Source: Nakamurella antarctica (GTDB lineage Bacteria; Actinomycetota; Actinomycetes; Mycobacteriales; Nakamurellaceae). From it: a DNA stretch of 64,000 nucleotides. Shown piece after piece: positions 25,734-35,713 of the stretch. The stretch covers positions 3,100,001 to 3,164,000 of the forward strand of contig NZ_CP034170.1 in assembly GCF_003860405.1 (NCBI RefSeq), in the 5' to 3' direction. Within the stretch, counting starts at the first letter, position 1, and each line of letters begins with the position of its first letter. A program made the position numbers and the translations under genes. Below the pieces are notes generated by a model, which worked only from the letters and a program-made list of their open reading frames with translations, ran no database searches and had not been told where the DNA came from.

Positions 25734-25911
25734 AACTCCTCACCGTAATAGACTCGATACAGCCATAGGAGCGACGGCCACCCCGAAACAACACTTTAGA
25801 GTTAATTCGCCGTCCCATCACTCTTTGAAGTACAAGATGGCAACTGTAAGGTGAGCATGGCAGCACCAAATGCCCCCGGATTGGGCCAAGTGAGCGATGA
25901 GGTGATGACTG

Positions 25912-28289
25912 ATGCGGGCGAACGGACTAGCCGAAGACGCCGCCGCGTCTGCGCGCCCTCGTTGGGACACTCCCTCGGCGGCCGACCGCACCACGCAGCC
26001 CATCCTTCTCCTCGGCGGTGGCGGCATCCTGGTCACCGTCGGCCTGCTGATTCCACCTATGCTGCTCTCGCAAGTCAGACCCGGCGCCCCGACCACGATC
26101 TTGGCACTGCTCAGCGCGGTTCTGCTGGTTGCCTCGGCGCTACCGTTTTACACGCGCAGGGCCCGTAACCACACCGCTGAAGTGGTTTTACTGCTGTTGC
26201 TGTTGGCGGTACCACTTTTCATCACCGCCACGGCAGTGCCGGGCGCACCCACCCGCGGCTGGATCTTGCTCCTCCTCATACCTGGGCTCGTGTCGGCGTC
26301 GGCGATGGGGAAGGTGCCTTTTCGCTTAGCGCTGTTCATCGCACCCGCCGTTGGCATTGGCGTCATGTTGTCCTGGGCCACCGGCGCCGAAGAATGGCTG
26401 GTGCCGCTCGTGTACGCATGGGCACTCGTCACACCAATGACGTGGACGCGACGGGTGTGGCTCAGCGGACGCGAGCGGTACGCCGATCTGCGCCGAGCCT
26501 CCAACACGGACGAACTGACCGGACTGCTCAATAGGCGTGGCTTGGTCGCCGCGTTCCCGGAGTTGCGTGAGCGGGCCCTTTCCGCTGGTACCAAGCTCGG
26601 CATGGTGATGATCGACATCGACCATTTCTCCAAAATTAATGATGAACGGGGAAGCCGATACGGCGACTTGGTGCTGCAGCGCGTCTGCGATTTGGTGGGC
26701 GAGCAAGCCGGCTCAGCTGGCCTGGCCGCACGAGTCGGTGGCGAAGAACTCGTCGTGGTGGTGAACGGTGCCGCAGAGCCGATCGCCCAAGCAATACATG
26801 CTTTCGTCGGTCAGGGGCTGCACCCAGGGCTCACCGTAAGCATCGGCATTGTCGATATCGCACCCGATTCCGTCGTGGACGCGCCTGCGCTGTGGTCTGC
26901 GTTGAGCCTTGCCGATTCCGCGATGTATCAGGCCAAGCAAAGCGGCCGCGACCGCATCATGCGGATCTCGCCGCTCTTCAGCGGCGATCGCGCCCACCTG
27001 GCCAGTGCGGCGATTCCCGTGCAGGCGCTCGCCCAGGCGACTAGCCGCCCACAGGCTGCCCCCAGTCCCGTTCCCGGTACATCAATCAGCCAGCCGCTCG
27101 ACCGTAAGGCCCGAGCGCTTATCCCATCAGCACGGCTGGGCGGGACGATGTACATTATCGGCTCCCTGGTCGGCACTATTTGCTACGTAACCAACGTGGC
27201 GATCGACCATGGATCTGCGCTGATCCCCTACCTTTTCATCGCCTACGCCTCGATGTTCGTGTTCGGAGCGGTCACCATCAAGTGGGGACACCGATTCAAG
27301 CAGTGGGTTGTTGTGACCGGGGTGTTTGCTTCCGAATTGAGCGTGATGCTCACCGTATTGGCGATACCGGTGCTTGACCTGCGCTTGGTTGGTTTCGCTC
27401 TCATCGGTATCGCGCTGCTCATCGCCTCCACGTTGCGCATCCCCAAGCTGATGGCTTTCCAGTACCCGCTTACTTTCATCTGCGCGGGAATTGCGTCGCT
27501 GAGCAACGAAAACGAACACTTTTTCCTCTGGCTACAACGCAGCATTATGGCGGGCGCTTTTGTCAGCATTACCCCTGTTGTTCTGGCGTGGATGCACCGC
27601 AGGGCCGAGGCTATCGACGTCGAACTTCTGACGCTGTCGTCAGTCGATCCGCTGACCGGGGTAGCGAACCGCGCCGGACTCCAACAGGCAATGGGCCTGC
27701 AGTCTACTGCGGATGACACCGACCCGGGGCACCTGTATGCCATCCAGGTCGACGTCGACCACTTTAAAGAACTCAACGACGTTTCCGGCCACCTCCACGG
27801 GGATAGGGTGCTGAAGGCGCTGGCCATCGCCCTGGATACGGGCCTGCGGCGTTTCCTGCAGGATTTTCCCGCCCCCAGTCGGTACCGCCGGGACGAGTCC
27901 CCGCGGTATGCCGGGTCAGCGGAGACCGTTTTGTGGTGGTGCTGCCGGGTCGAGAAGACCCGCTGCTGGTGGACTACCTCACTGCCGCGGTCACCAACAT
28001 TCGCCTCTCGTTCACGGTGTCCATGGGCCATGCCAGCGGTTCAGTGCGCAACCGCGGGGAGCTCTGGGCACTCGCGGCCGCAGCCGAGGCAGATCTCGCA
28101 CAACGAAAGGGCCGGACCCGCAGGGGGGCCGGCCACGCCGCGTTACCGTCGCACCGTCCCACCGCCATGGGTACCGGAAAGACGACGAGCGTCTACCGGG
28201 CCCCTGAAGCGCCCACCGGAGGGCATCGTGGGCCACACCGCCGCGGCAGCAGCCGCGAGCGCGAGAACGTCCACGGCGAAATGGGCTGA
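25912..28289 (+). pseudogene. Tandem double diguanylate cyclase gene, frameshifted in the second GGDEF domain
   Basis: The frame from ATG 25912 reads a membrane region (about residues 30-182), then GGDEF domain 1 (about 198-350) with DELTGLLNRRG, MVMIDIDHFSKIND and an intact active-site motif GGEEL (276-280). A linker, a second membrane region (about 408-560) and the start of GGDEF domain 2 follow (SVDPLTGVANRAG at 577, then VDVDHFKELND). Between about 27860 and 27900 the coding frame changes. The rest of domain 2 (CRVSGDRFVVVLPG and LSFTVSMGHASG) continues in the frame of 27933 to the TGA at 28287. The change equals loss of one base, in a C-rich stretch. The second motif is SGDRF, not GGDEF, so domain 2 would be inactive anyway. 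Domain 1 could still make c-di-GMP. Confidence 0.82.
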
Positions 28290-28302
28290 CTGGCTGCGAC
28301 GT

Positions 28303-28392
28303 GTCCCACCTGCGGGCGTCCCACCTGCGGGCGTCCCACCTGCGGGCGTCCCACCTGCGGGCGTCCCACCTGCGGCCGTCCCACCTGCAGGT
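28303..28392. repeat. Six tandem copies of a 15-bp unit at the 3' end of clpB
   Basis: The unit GTCCCACCTGCGGGC is repeated six times without gaps. Copies 1-4 are identical, copy 5 has one change and copy 6 ends in GCAGGT. The array ends 6 bases from the clpB stop codon and starts 14 bases after the end of the damaged cyclase gene. Confidence 0.95.
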
Positions 28393-28398
28393 GGCGCG

Positions 28399-30999
28399 CT
28401 AACCGGGCAGCGCGCTCACATCGAGCTTATTTCCCTCTACATCCAATGCCACCACCACGGTTTCACCGTCGCGGATCTGGCCCGCCAACAACGACTTCGC
28501 CAACTGATCGCCAATGCTCGTCTGGATCAACCTGCGCAGCGGGCGCGCCCCGTAAAGGGGATCAAAGCCATTACGTGCCAACCATTCTCGCGCATCGGGA
28601 CGGACGGTGAGGTGCAGTCGGCGAGCCGCCAGCCGCGTCGCCATCGCCTCAATCTGAATATCAACGATGCCGGACAATTCCCGCAGGTCCAAAGAGCGGA
28701 AGAAAACGACGTCGTCGAGCCGATTGATGAACTCTGGCTTAAAGGCGCTACGAACTGCTGCCATCACCATGTTCTCGCGCTGATCCTCGGGAACCATGGG
28801 GTCGATGAGTGCCTGCGACCCGAGGTTGGAGGTCAAGATCAGGATGGTGTTGCGAAAATCGACCGTCCGCCCCTGCCCGTCGGTGAGTCGACCGTCATCG
28901 AGCACTTGCAACAGGATGTCGAAAGCGTCGGGGTGGGCCTTTTCCACCTCGTCAAGCAACACCACGGAATAGGGCCGACGTCGGACGGCTTCGGTGAGCT
29001 GGCCACCTTGGTCGTACCCCACGTAACCGGGTGGCGCTCCGACAAGCCTTGCTACCGAATGCTTCTCCGAATATTCGCTCATATCGATGCGAATCATTGA
29101 GCGCGCGTCATCGAACAGAAAATCCGCAAGCGCCTTGGCAAGTTCCGTCTTTCCCACACCGGTGGGGCCGAGGAACAAGAACGAGCCGGTAGGGCGGTCG
29201 GGGTCCGAAATACCAGCCCTGGCCCGGCGCACGGCATCGGAAACAGCGGTAACAGCCTGCTTTTGTCCCACCACTTTCCGGCCTAGTTCCGATTCCATCC
29301 TCAGTAACTTCTCGGTTTCACCTTCAAGCATCCGGCCGGCGGGAATGCCGGTCCACGCAGCGACCACGGTCGCAATATCATCCGCGCCAACCTCTTCGCT
29401 CACCATCGGATCGCCGTCGGCGTGGTGGGATTCTTCTGTGGCGGCGGCTGCCAACTCCCGCTCCAATGCCGGTATCCGCGCATACAGCAGTTCGGACGCC
29501 TTTGCCAGATCGGCCTCCCGCTGGGCCTTGTCGGCCGCCATCCGCAATTCGTCGAGTTCTTTCTTGAGCTCGCCCACTCGGTTGAGCCCCGACTTCTCAC
29601 GCTCCCAACGGGCGTTGAGCTCGCCGAGTTGTTCGGCGCGGTCGGCGAGGTCCATGCGCAGCCTGCCCAGCCGCTCTTTCGAAGACGCATCCGATTCCTT
29701 TTGCAATGCCAGCTCTTCCATCTTCAACCGGTCGACGCTGCGCTGCAGTTCGTCGATCTCCACCGGGCGGGAGTCGATCTCCATCCGTAGTCGCGAGGCT
29801 GCCTCGTCGATCAGGTCGATTGCCTTATCCGGCAGGAACCGCGCGGTGATGTAGCGGTCGGAAAGGGTAGCGGCAGCGACGACGGCAGCATCGGAAATCC
29901 GAACCCCGTGGTGCGCCTCATAGCGCTCCTTGAGGCCGCGCAAAATGCCGATCGTGTCCTCGACGCTCGGCTCACCAACGAGGACCTGCTGGAAGCGACG
30001 TTCGAGGGCCGGGTCTTTTTCAATGCTGGTGCGGTACTCATCCAGAGTGGTGGCCCCCACCATGTGTAACTCTCCGCGGGCCAGCATGGGCTTGAGCATG
30101 TTGCCCGCGTCCATCGCGCCGTCGCCGCTGGCGCCCGCCCCCACCACCGTGTGCAGTTCGTCGATGAACGTGACCACCTGTCCATTGGAGCCGGTGATTT
30201 CATCCAGAACTGCCTTGAGTCGCTCTTCGAATTCGCCGCGGAACTTTGCCCCGGCGACCATCGCACCGAGGTCCAGCGAGATCAACTTTTTGCCCCGTAG
30301 CGACTCTGGGACATCGCCGGCGACGATCCGCTGGGCCAGACCCTCGACCACCGCGGTCTTGCCGACCCCCGGCTCGCCAATCAACACGGGGTTGTTCTTC
30401 GTGCGCCTCGAAAGGACCTGGATTACACGCCGAATCTCAGCATCCCGGCCGATGACAGGGTCGATTTTCCCCTCACGGGCCAACTCCGTCAGGTCAACTC
30501 CATATTTTGTGAGTGCCTGATAGCTGCCCTCCGGGTCCGCGGAGGTGACTTTACGGTCGCCACCGCGGACCGTGGGGTAAGCAGCGATGACGGCAGCCTC
30601 GGTGACGCCGAGTTCGCCCAGCAGCGCGGCTGTTGCCGTCGGCGGCTTCGCCAGGGCGGTGAGCAGGTGCTCGGTGGAGAGGAACTCGTCACCGTTGGCT
30701 CGCATGATCTGCTCGGCACTGGAGAGAATGTTGGCCACTGCTTGCGACATTTGCGGCTGCGCAACCGTGGATCCCTGGGAGACCGGAAATGCGCTGAGCG
30801 TCTTTTGGTTGCGATCGCGAATGACGCCGGGGTCGGTGCCCAAACTACGAAGGAGTTCGGGAGCTGTCGATCCTTGCACCGTGAGGAGTGCGGCGAGCAG
30901 GTGTGCGGGTTCCAGTGTGGCGTTGCCCGCCGCGGTTGCTGTAGTGATCGCACCGGCAAGGACTTCGCGGCTGCGGGTGGTGAGGAGATCCGTGTTCAT
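28399..30999 (-). CDS. clpB: ATP-dependent disaggregase ClpB
   Basis: ClpB pulls apart protein aggregates together with DnaK. The 866-residue protein has an N-terminal Clp-N domain (about 1-145). The first AAA+ module has Walker [10 protein letters not shown] and [15 protein letters not shown], and the middle coiled coil (about 410-530) marks ClpB rather than ClpA or ClpC. The second AAA+ module has GPTGVGKTE and [13 protein letters not shown]. The ATG at 30999 starts [10 protein letters not shown] as in mycobacterial ClpB. An HspR-type operator lies about 85 bases upstream, so it should be induced by heat or misfolded protein. Confidence 0.97.
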   Translation of the reverse strand: MNTDLLTTRSREVLAGAITTATAAGNATLEPAHLLAALLTVQGSTAPELLRSLGTDPGVIRDRNQKTLSAFPVSQGSTVAQPQMSQAVANILSSAEQIMRANGDEFLSTEHLLTALAKPPTATAALLGELGVTEAAVIAAYPTVRGGDRKVTSADPEGSYQALTKYGVDLTELAREGKIDPVIGRDAEIRRVIQVLSRRTKNNPVLIGEPGVGKTAVVEGLAQRIVAGDVPESLRGKKLISLDLGAMVAGAKFRGEFEERLKAVLDEITGSNGQVVTFIDELHTVVGAGASGDGAMDAGNMLKPMLARGELHMVGATTLDEYRTSIEKDPALERRFQQVLVGEPSVEDTIGILRGLKERYEAHHGVRISDAAVVAAATLSDRYITARFLPDKAIDLIDEAASRLRMEIDSRPVEIDELQRSVDRLKMEELALQKESDASSKERLGRLRMDLADRAEQLGELNARWEREKSGLNRVGELKKELDELRMAADKAQREADLAKASELLYARIPALERELAAAATEESHHADGDPMVSEEVGADDIATVVAAWTGIPAGRMLEGETEKLLRMESELGRKVVGQKQAVTAVSDAVRRARAGISDPDRPTGSFLFLGPTGVGKTELAKALADFLFDDARSMIRIDMSEYSEKHSVARLVGAPPGYVGYDQGGQLTEAVRRRPYSVVLLDEVEKAHPDAFDILLQVLDDGRLTDGQGRTVDFRNTILILTSNLGSQALIDPMVPEDQRENMVMAAVRSAFKPEFINRLDDVVFFRSLDLRELSGIVDIQIEAMATRLAARRLHLTVRPDAREWLARNGFDPLYGARPLRRLIQTSIGDQLAKSLLAGQIRDGETVVVALDVEGNKLDVSALPG

Positions 31000-31084
31000 T
31001 GAAGTGACCTTTCGGCAGTTCCGAAATTGCGTCGCAGGGGGTGCGGCGCTTGTGGCTTGTACTTGAGTAGTTACATTTAGTAAA

Positions 31085-31105
31085 GTTGAGCATACCCCGC
31101 TCAAG
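31085..31105 (-). promoter_or_regulatory. HAIR-type HspR operator upstream of clpB
   Basis: GTTGAGC-N7-GCTCAAG is a near-match to the HAIR inverted repeat CTTGAGT-N7-ACTCAAG bound by HspR. A further single half-site CTTGAGT lies at 31062-31068. The site is 86 bases before the clpB ATG, in the right place to block its promoter. HspR is encoded about 7 kb away in this window. Confidence 0.82.
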
Positions 31106-31447
31106 GCGCTCGGTATACCCCTACCAGCCTGATCTTGCCGCTTGGCCTGACCGGGATCGATACCACCCCCACCGCACACCCTGGTGCCGTATCCACCCCC
31201 CATGGGCTCTCGGCGAAAATCGCTTCCCAGACCCGCGATGTTCGTGCTGCGCGTCAGATCCTTTCGGGTGGCCTAAGTTACTTTGCGTACACTTGACCAA
31301 GTCGGGAATATTTCGAACCGCAGCACTCACGCTGTTGTCGTTGTCGGCGAATTCAGGCCGGTCTGCCCCGCGACCGGGAGTCCGGAGCGTCGCCTTGATC
31401 CTCGCTATTCCTCTCGCCCAGCCATTCGCTACTGCCACAGGTCTCCG

Positions 31448-32545
31448 ATGACGACGGGCACGGCATCCCCACGTCATGTCCGCGTGCCGAAGCCCTCGAC
31501 TCACGTGCGTCCTCCCACAGAATTCTCGTCCCTACTGAAGGTCGTCATCGAGGCAGGATTGTTACACCGTCGCTACACCTATTACGCCGCAAAGATTGCC
31601 CTCACCCTCGGCGTCCTCGGCGGGCTAGGAGTGATCTTTGGCTTGCTCGGCGACTCTTGGTATCAGCTTCTCGTCGCCGCGGCCCTCGCAATCGTGTTGA
31701 CCCATCTGGCCTTCTTGAGCCACGACGCAGCGCACCGACAAATCTTTGTCTCGGGCAAGGCGAACGACAGGGCCGCCGTCATCCTCGCCAACCTCGGCGT
31801 CGGAATTAGTGTGGCGTGGTGGACAAAGAAACACACTAAGCATCACGCAGCCCCCAATCAGATAGGCCGCGACACCGATATCGACTTTGCCGTGCTGCAC
31901 TTCTATCCGCCGGAAAAGGTCTCGTCCAACCCGGTGATCAGCTGGATGAGAGCTCGTCAGGGGTGGTGGTTCTTTCCCATCCTGACCGTTGAGGGGCTCA
32001 ACCTCCACTTCCAGGCATTTGTCGCGCTACTAGGTCGCGAACCCATCAAGAACCGGTGGACCGAGCTGAGCCTCGTGCTCCTGCGCCTGGGCGGGTACAT
32101 CGCGGCGCTGTTCCTGGTCCTCTCCCCCGGCAAGGCCGTGGCGTTCCTGGCGATCCAGCTCGCGGTGTTCGGCGTATATATGGGGTGCTCGTTCGCCCCG
32201 AACCACAAGGGGATGCCGGTCCTGCCGCCCGAGGCGAAACTTGATTTCCTTCGTCGCCAAGTCTTGATGTCGCGAAATATCGTGGGCACCAGGTTCAACA
32301 CTTTTATGATGGGCGGCCTGAACTTTCAGATCGAGCATCACCTCTTCCCCAGCATGCCCCGACCGAATCTGCGGCGTGCCCAAGCGCTGGTCCGGCCATT
32401 CTGCCAAGCGCAGGGTGTTGCCTACACCGAAACCACGCTGCGCCACTCCTACCGGATCGTGATTTCCTACCTCAACAAGGTCGGACTCGGCGCGCGCGAC
32501 CCGTTCCAGTGCCCGCTGGTGGCGGCTGCACGTCCACGAGGCTGA
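31448..32545 (+). CDS. Membrane fatty acid desaturase
   Basis: This 365-residue di-iron desaturase has the three histidine boxes HDAAH (92-96), HTKHH (129-133) and QIEHH (294-298). Membrane helices lie at about 50-90 and 210-250. The QxxHH third box is that of acyl-CoA/acyl-lipid front-end-type desaturases, also seen in mycobacterial DesA3-like enzymes. It should put a double bond into membrane fatty acids with O2 and an electron donor. The ATG at 31448 is preferred over an in-frame start at 31283 because family similarity begins after it. The gap to clpB (448 bases) holds both promoters. Confidence 0.9.
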   Translation: MTTGTASPRHVRVPKPSTHVRPPTEFSSLLKVVIEAGLLHRRYTYYAAKIALTLGVLGGLGVIFGLLGDSWYQLLVAAALAIVLTHLAFLSHDAAHRQIFVSGKANDRAAVILANLGVGISVAWWTKKHTKHHAAPNQIGRDTDIDFAVLHFYPPEKVSSNPVISWMRARQGWWFFPILTVEGLNLHFQAFVALLGREPIKNRWTELSLVLLRLGGYIAALFLVLSPGKAVAFLAIQLAVFGVYMGCSFAPNHKGMPVLPPEAKLDFLRRQVLMSRNIVGTRFNTFMMGGLNFQIEHHLFPSMPRPNLRRAQALVRPFCQAQGVAYTETTLRHSYRIVISYLNKVGLGARDPFQCPLVAAARPRG

Positions 32546-32687
32546 CCCGCACCGAGCACAAGGCAGGTGGATGACGAAGCGCTGCTGTGCGGCGACGGCT
32601 CCCCAGGGAGCTGCGCGGTCCGCAAATGCGCGGGTAGAGTGTCAAATGACCCGCACTAGCGGTTCCCAATCTTTCGGAGTCTCCTTT

Positions 32688-33641
32688 ATGTCGATTCGGC
32701 CCTACGCCCTTGTTGCTCTCCTCGCCGCAACAGCGGTCCTCACCGCTTGCAGCTCCTCGGATGCGCCAATGGTGACGCTGTCCCCTGCAGCCTCGTCCCA
32801 AGTCGCGGCCCCCGCTGCGTCCAGCGCGTCCCAGACATCAACCCCCGCTAGCAGCGCCGGACCCACTTCGTCTGCAGCAGCCGCAGCAACGCCTACCTCT
32901 GCCGCCTCGACCGCCTCCGGTACGACATCAGAACCGGCTACAGCCTCCGGCGCTCCCGTGGCCGCTGGCACCATCACCGTGTTCGCCGCAGCCTCCTTGA
33001 AAAAAACCTTTACTGAGATCGGCGAGCAGTTCAAGGCAGCAAACCCGGGATCGGATGTCATCTTCAGCTTCGCCGGATCCTCTGATCTGGTGACGCAGCT
33101 GATCGGCGGCGCGCCGGCGGACGTATTCGCCTCCGCCGATACCAAGAACATGACCAAGGCCACCGAAGGTGGCGTCACCGAAGGAACCCCCGTCAACTTC
33201 GCCACCAACACCCTGACAATCGTGGTTCCGCCTACCAATCCGGCCGGGATCACCTCTTTCGCGGACCTGGCAAAACCAGGGCTCAACTTGGTGATCTGCG
33301 CGCCGCAGGTGCCATGTGGCTCCGCTGCGAAAAAGGTTGCGGACGCATCCGGAATCACCCTCAGCCCAGTCAGCGAGGAATCCTCCGTCACCGACGTGCT
33401 GAACAAGGTCACCGCCGGCGAGGCTGACGCCGGCCTTGTCTACGTCACCGATGCCTCCGGCGCCGGCGATAAGGTTGCCACCATCGCGTTTCCAGAATCT
33501 TCGTCAGCGGTGAACACGTATCCCATTGTTGCGATCAAGGGCTCCACCCAGGCGGCGCTTGCCGCAAAATTTATCGAACTCGTCAAGTCGGCGCAGGGCC
33601 AGAAAGTCCTTTCGGCATCCGGTTTCGCGCCCGCGCCCTAA
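32688..33641 (+). CDS. modA: Molybdate ABC transporter substrate-binding lipoprotein
   Basis: ModA binds molybdate (or tungstate) outside the membrane. The 317-residue lipoprotein has a signal peptide with lipobox LTAC (Cys21). A Ser/Thr/Ala/Pro linker runs to about residue 95, and the binding domain carries ITVFAAASLKKTF, FAGSSDLVTQL and PADVFASADTKNM. The linker is unusually long, about 75 residues. GGAG lies 8 bases before the ATG at 32688. It is first in a modABC operon. Confidence 0.94.
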   Translation: MSIRPYALVALLAATAVLTACSSSDAPMVTLSPAASSQVAAPAASSASQTSTPASSAGPTSSAAAAATPTSAASTASGTTSEPATASGAPVAAGTITVFAAASLKKTFTEIGEQFKAANPGSDVIFSFAGSSDLVTQLIGGAPADVFASADTKNMTKATEGGVTEGTPVNFATNTLTIVVPPTNPAGITSFADLAKPGLNLVICAPQVPCGSAAKKVADASGITLSPVSEESSVTDVLNKVTAGEADAGLVYVTDASGAGDKVATIAFPESSSAVNTYPIVAIKGSTQAALAAKFIELVKSAQGQKVLSASGFAPAP

Positions 33642-33691
33642 TCTGACCGTTGCGCTCGCACCTGCGGCCCCCGCCACGCGATAATCAGAGC

Positions 33692-34573
33692 ATGACCCCT
33701 GAGCCAGACGAAGCCCCCCGCGCTTCCGGCAGGCGTAGAGGCATTTTCTTCGGTGGGCTGCAGGCCAGCGGCGGCGCCAACCTGCCCCGCTGGGTCTATG
33801 TGCCAGCTGCCATCGCAGGCCTGTTTATCGTGACCCCGCTCGTCGCGATGCTACTTCGCGTCCAGTGGTCGCAATTCTGGACCTTAGTAACCTCGCCTTC
33901 GTCCATCGCAGCGCTGAAATTAAGCTTGCACACTGCGGCCATTTCCACGGGGTTGTGCATCGTCTTCGGCGTACCTCTGGCTTTAGTGTTAGCCCGTACA
34001 CCCCGAAACACCCCTGGCCTCAACGTCTTTCGATCTTTAGTCCTTCTGCCGCTGGTACTTCCACCCGTAGTGGGCGGCATCGCACTGCTGTACACCTTTG
34101 GCCGACAGGGGCTCATCGGCAAGCAGCTGGATATCCTCGGCATCCGAATCGCCTTCTCCACCACCGCAGTGATTCTGGCTCAAACATTCGTGGCCATGCC
34201 GTTTCTCGTCCTCAGCCTCGAGGGGACACTCCGTAGCGCCGGGCGTCGTTACGAGGCCGTCGCGGCAACTTTGGGCGCCTCCCCGGGCGTCGTGCTGCGC
34301 CGCGTGACGCTTCCGCTTGTACTGCCCGGTCTCATTTCTGGCGCCGTCCTTGCTTTTGCACGGGCTCTCGGTGAGTTTGGTGCAACCCTCACGTTCGCTG
34401 GCAGTCTACAAGGCGTCACCCGCACTCTGCCCTTGGAAATTTACTTGCAACGTGAAAGCGACGCCGACGCGGCGGTGGCACTGTCGCTGGTGTTGGTGGT
34501 GGTAGCCGTCGTCATTGTTATCGCGGCCCGCGCGGGCAGCGACGCCGGCAGCCGCAGCGGAGCGGTGCTATGA
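33692..34573 (+). CDS. modB: Molybdate ABC transporter permease
   Basis: This 293-residue inner membrane protein has about six helices and the permease EAA loop ([20 protein letters not shown]), which docks on Mod[16 protein letters not shown] and [14 protein letters not shown] are typical of ModB. The ATG at 33692 is chosen; an upstream in-frame start at 33650 is close to the modA stop. Its end overlaps modC (ATGA at 34570). Confidence 0.94.
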   Translation: MTPEPDEAPRASGRRRGIFFGGLQASGGANLPRWVYVPAAIAGLFIVTPLVAMLLRVQWSQFWTLVTSPSSIAALKLSLHTAAISTGLCIVFGVPLALVLARTPRNTPGLNVFRSLVLLPLVLPPVVGGIALLYTFGRQGLIGKQLDILGIRIAFSTTAVILAQTFVAMPFLVLSLEGTLRSAGRRYEAVAATLGASPGVVLRRVTLPLVLPGLISGAVLAFARALGEFGATLTFAGSLQGVTRTLPLEIYLQRESDADAAVALSLVLVVVAVVIVIAARAGSDAGSRSGAVL

Positions 34574-35691
34574 CGATCCACCCCAGCCGTGAGCATGGCG
34601 CGTCGGCCTTGACCGGCGAGCTGGTGCTTCGGGCCAGCATCGCCGAGCGGGGTGTTGACCTGCAACTCACCCTTCGCGCGGGAGAGGTTGTCGCTGTTCT
34701 CGGTCCCAACGGCGCAGGCAAATCGACCCTACTTTCCTTGATCGCTGGCTTGCAGAAGCCCGACAGTGGCGCGATCAGCCTCGATGGACGAGTACTCGTG
34801 GATAGGGAGGCCAACATTTGGGTCCCACCGCACCAACGCGGAGTGGTGCTGCTGGCGCAGCAGGCTCTCTTGTTCGAACACCTCACAGCACTGGCCAATG
34901 TTGCCTTCGGCCCTCGAAGTCGGGGAATGAAGCGCAGCGCCGCGAACGACCTCGCTCAGAAGTGGCTTGGCAGGGTAGATGCGAGCGAGTTCGCAGACCG
35001 CAAGCCCCATCAGCTCTCTGGTGGTCAGGCGCAGCGGATAGCTATTGCCCGCGCCCTCGCCGCCGACCCGTCACTGCTGCTGCTCGACGAGCCCATGGCA
35101 GCACTCGATGTCGCCGTATCACCAGCACTGAGAGTGCTCCTGCGGCAGGTACTTCGCGGCACAGGCCGGACCGCCGTGCTCGTCACCCACGACTTGCTCG
35201 ACGCGCTTGCATTGGCCGACCGCGCCATCATCATCGAAAACGGTCGGATTACCGAAGACGGTCCGGTGAAAGAGATTATCAGTCGGCCGCGGTCTGCCTT
35301 CGCTGCGCGAATTGCTGGGATGAATCTCATTAGCGGGACCGTGACCGAGGGCCACCTTCTCGCACCCGATGGCCAGCGGGTGTTCGGACTCGTTGACCCC
35401 GCATGCCAAAACTTGGGCGCAGCTGTTGCATTGTTCCGTCCGAGTGCGGTCTCCGTCCACGTCGAGAGCACCAGCGGCAGCCCGCGTAACCAGGTTCCCG
35501 TCATCATCGCTCAGTTAGAGCCACGCGGTGATCTTGTACGTGTCCATAGCACCGACAGTCACAGTGGCGCCGCGGGTTTGATCGCAGACATCACTGCAGT
35601 AGCCGCAGCGGAACTCGACCTTGTTCCTGGCAAGAAGGTCTATTTTGTTGTCAAAGCAATGGAAGTAACTATCTACCCAGCTCTCGCCTGA
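34570..35691 (+). CDS. modC: Molybdate ABC transporter ATP-binding protein
   Basis: ModC powers molybdate uptake. The 373-residue protein has Walker [10 protein letters not shown], signature [15 protein letters not shown], Walker [13 protein letters not shown] and the H-loop VTHD. A C-terminal TOBE domain (about 295-370) senses or binds oxyanion. It overlaps modB by four bases and completes the modABC operon, which ends tail-to-tail with the CYTH-CHAD gene. No ModE gene or Mo-cofactor riboswitch was seen nearby. Confidence 0.95.
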   Translation: MTIHPSREHGASALTGELVLRASIAERGVDLQLTLRAGEVVAVLGPNGAGKSTLLSLIAGLQKPDSGAISLDGRVLVDREANIWVPPHQRGVVLLAQQALLFEHLTALANVAFGPRSRGMKRSAANDLAQKWLGRVDASEFADRKPHQLSGGQAQRIAIARALAADPSLLLLDEPMAALDVAVSPALRVLLRQVLRGTGRTAVLVTHDLLDALALADRAIIIENGRITEDGPVKEIISRPRSAFAARIAGMNLISGTVTEGHLLAPDGQRVFGLVDPACQNLGAAVALFRPSAVSVHVESTSGSPRNQVPVIIAQLEPRGDLVRVHSTDSHSGAAGLIADITAVAAAELDLVPGKKVYFVVKAMEVTIYPALA

Positions 35692-35713
35692 CACACCGGG
35701 TCGCGGCACTGTT

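Noticed and set aside
28303-28392. CRISPR array
   Set aside because: The repeats here and at 48141 and 54399 are contiguous without spacers, and no cas genes are present.
27941-29100. Continuation of the cyclase reading frame to 29100
   Set aside because: After the frameshift the frame loses all GGDEF similarity, runs through the 15-bp repeat and then lies antisense to clpB. It is open only because of high GC content.
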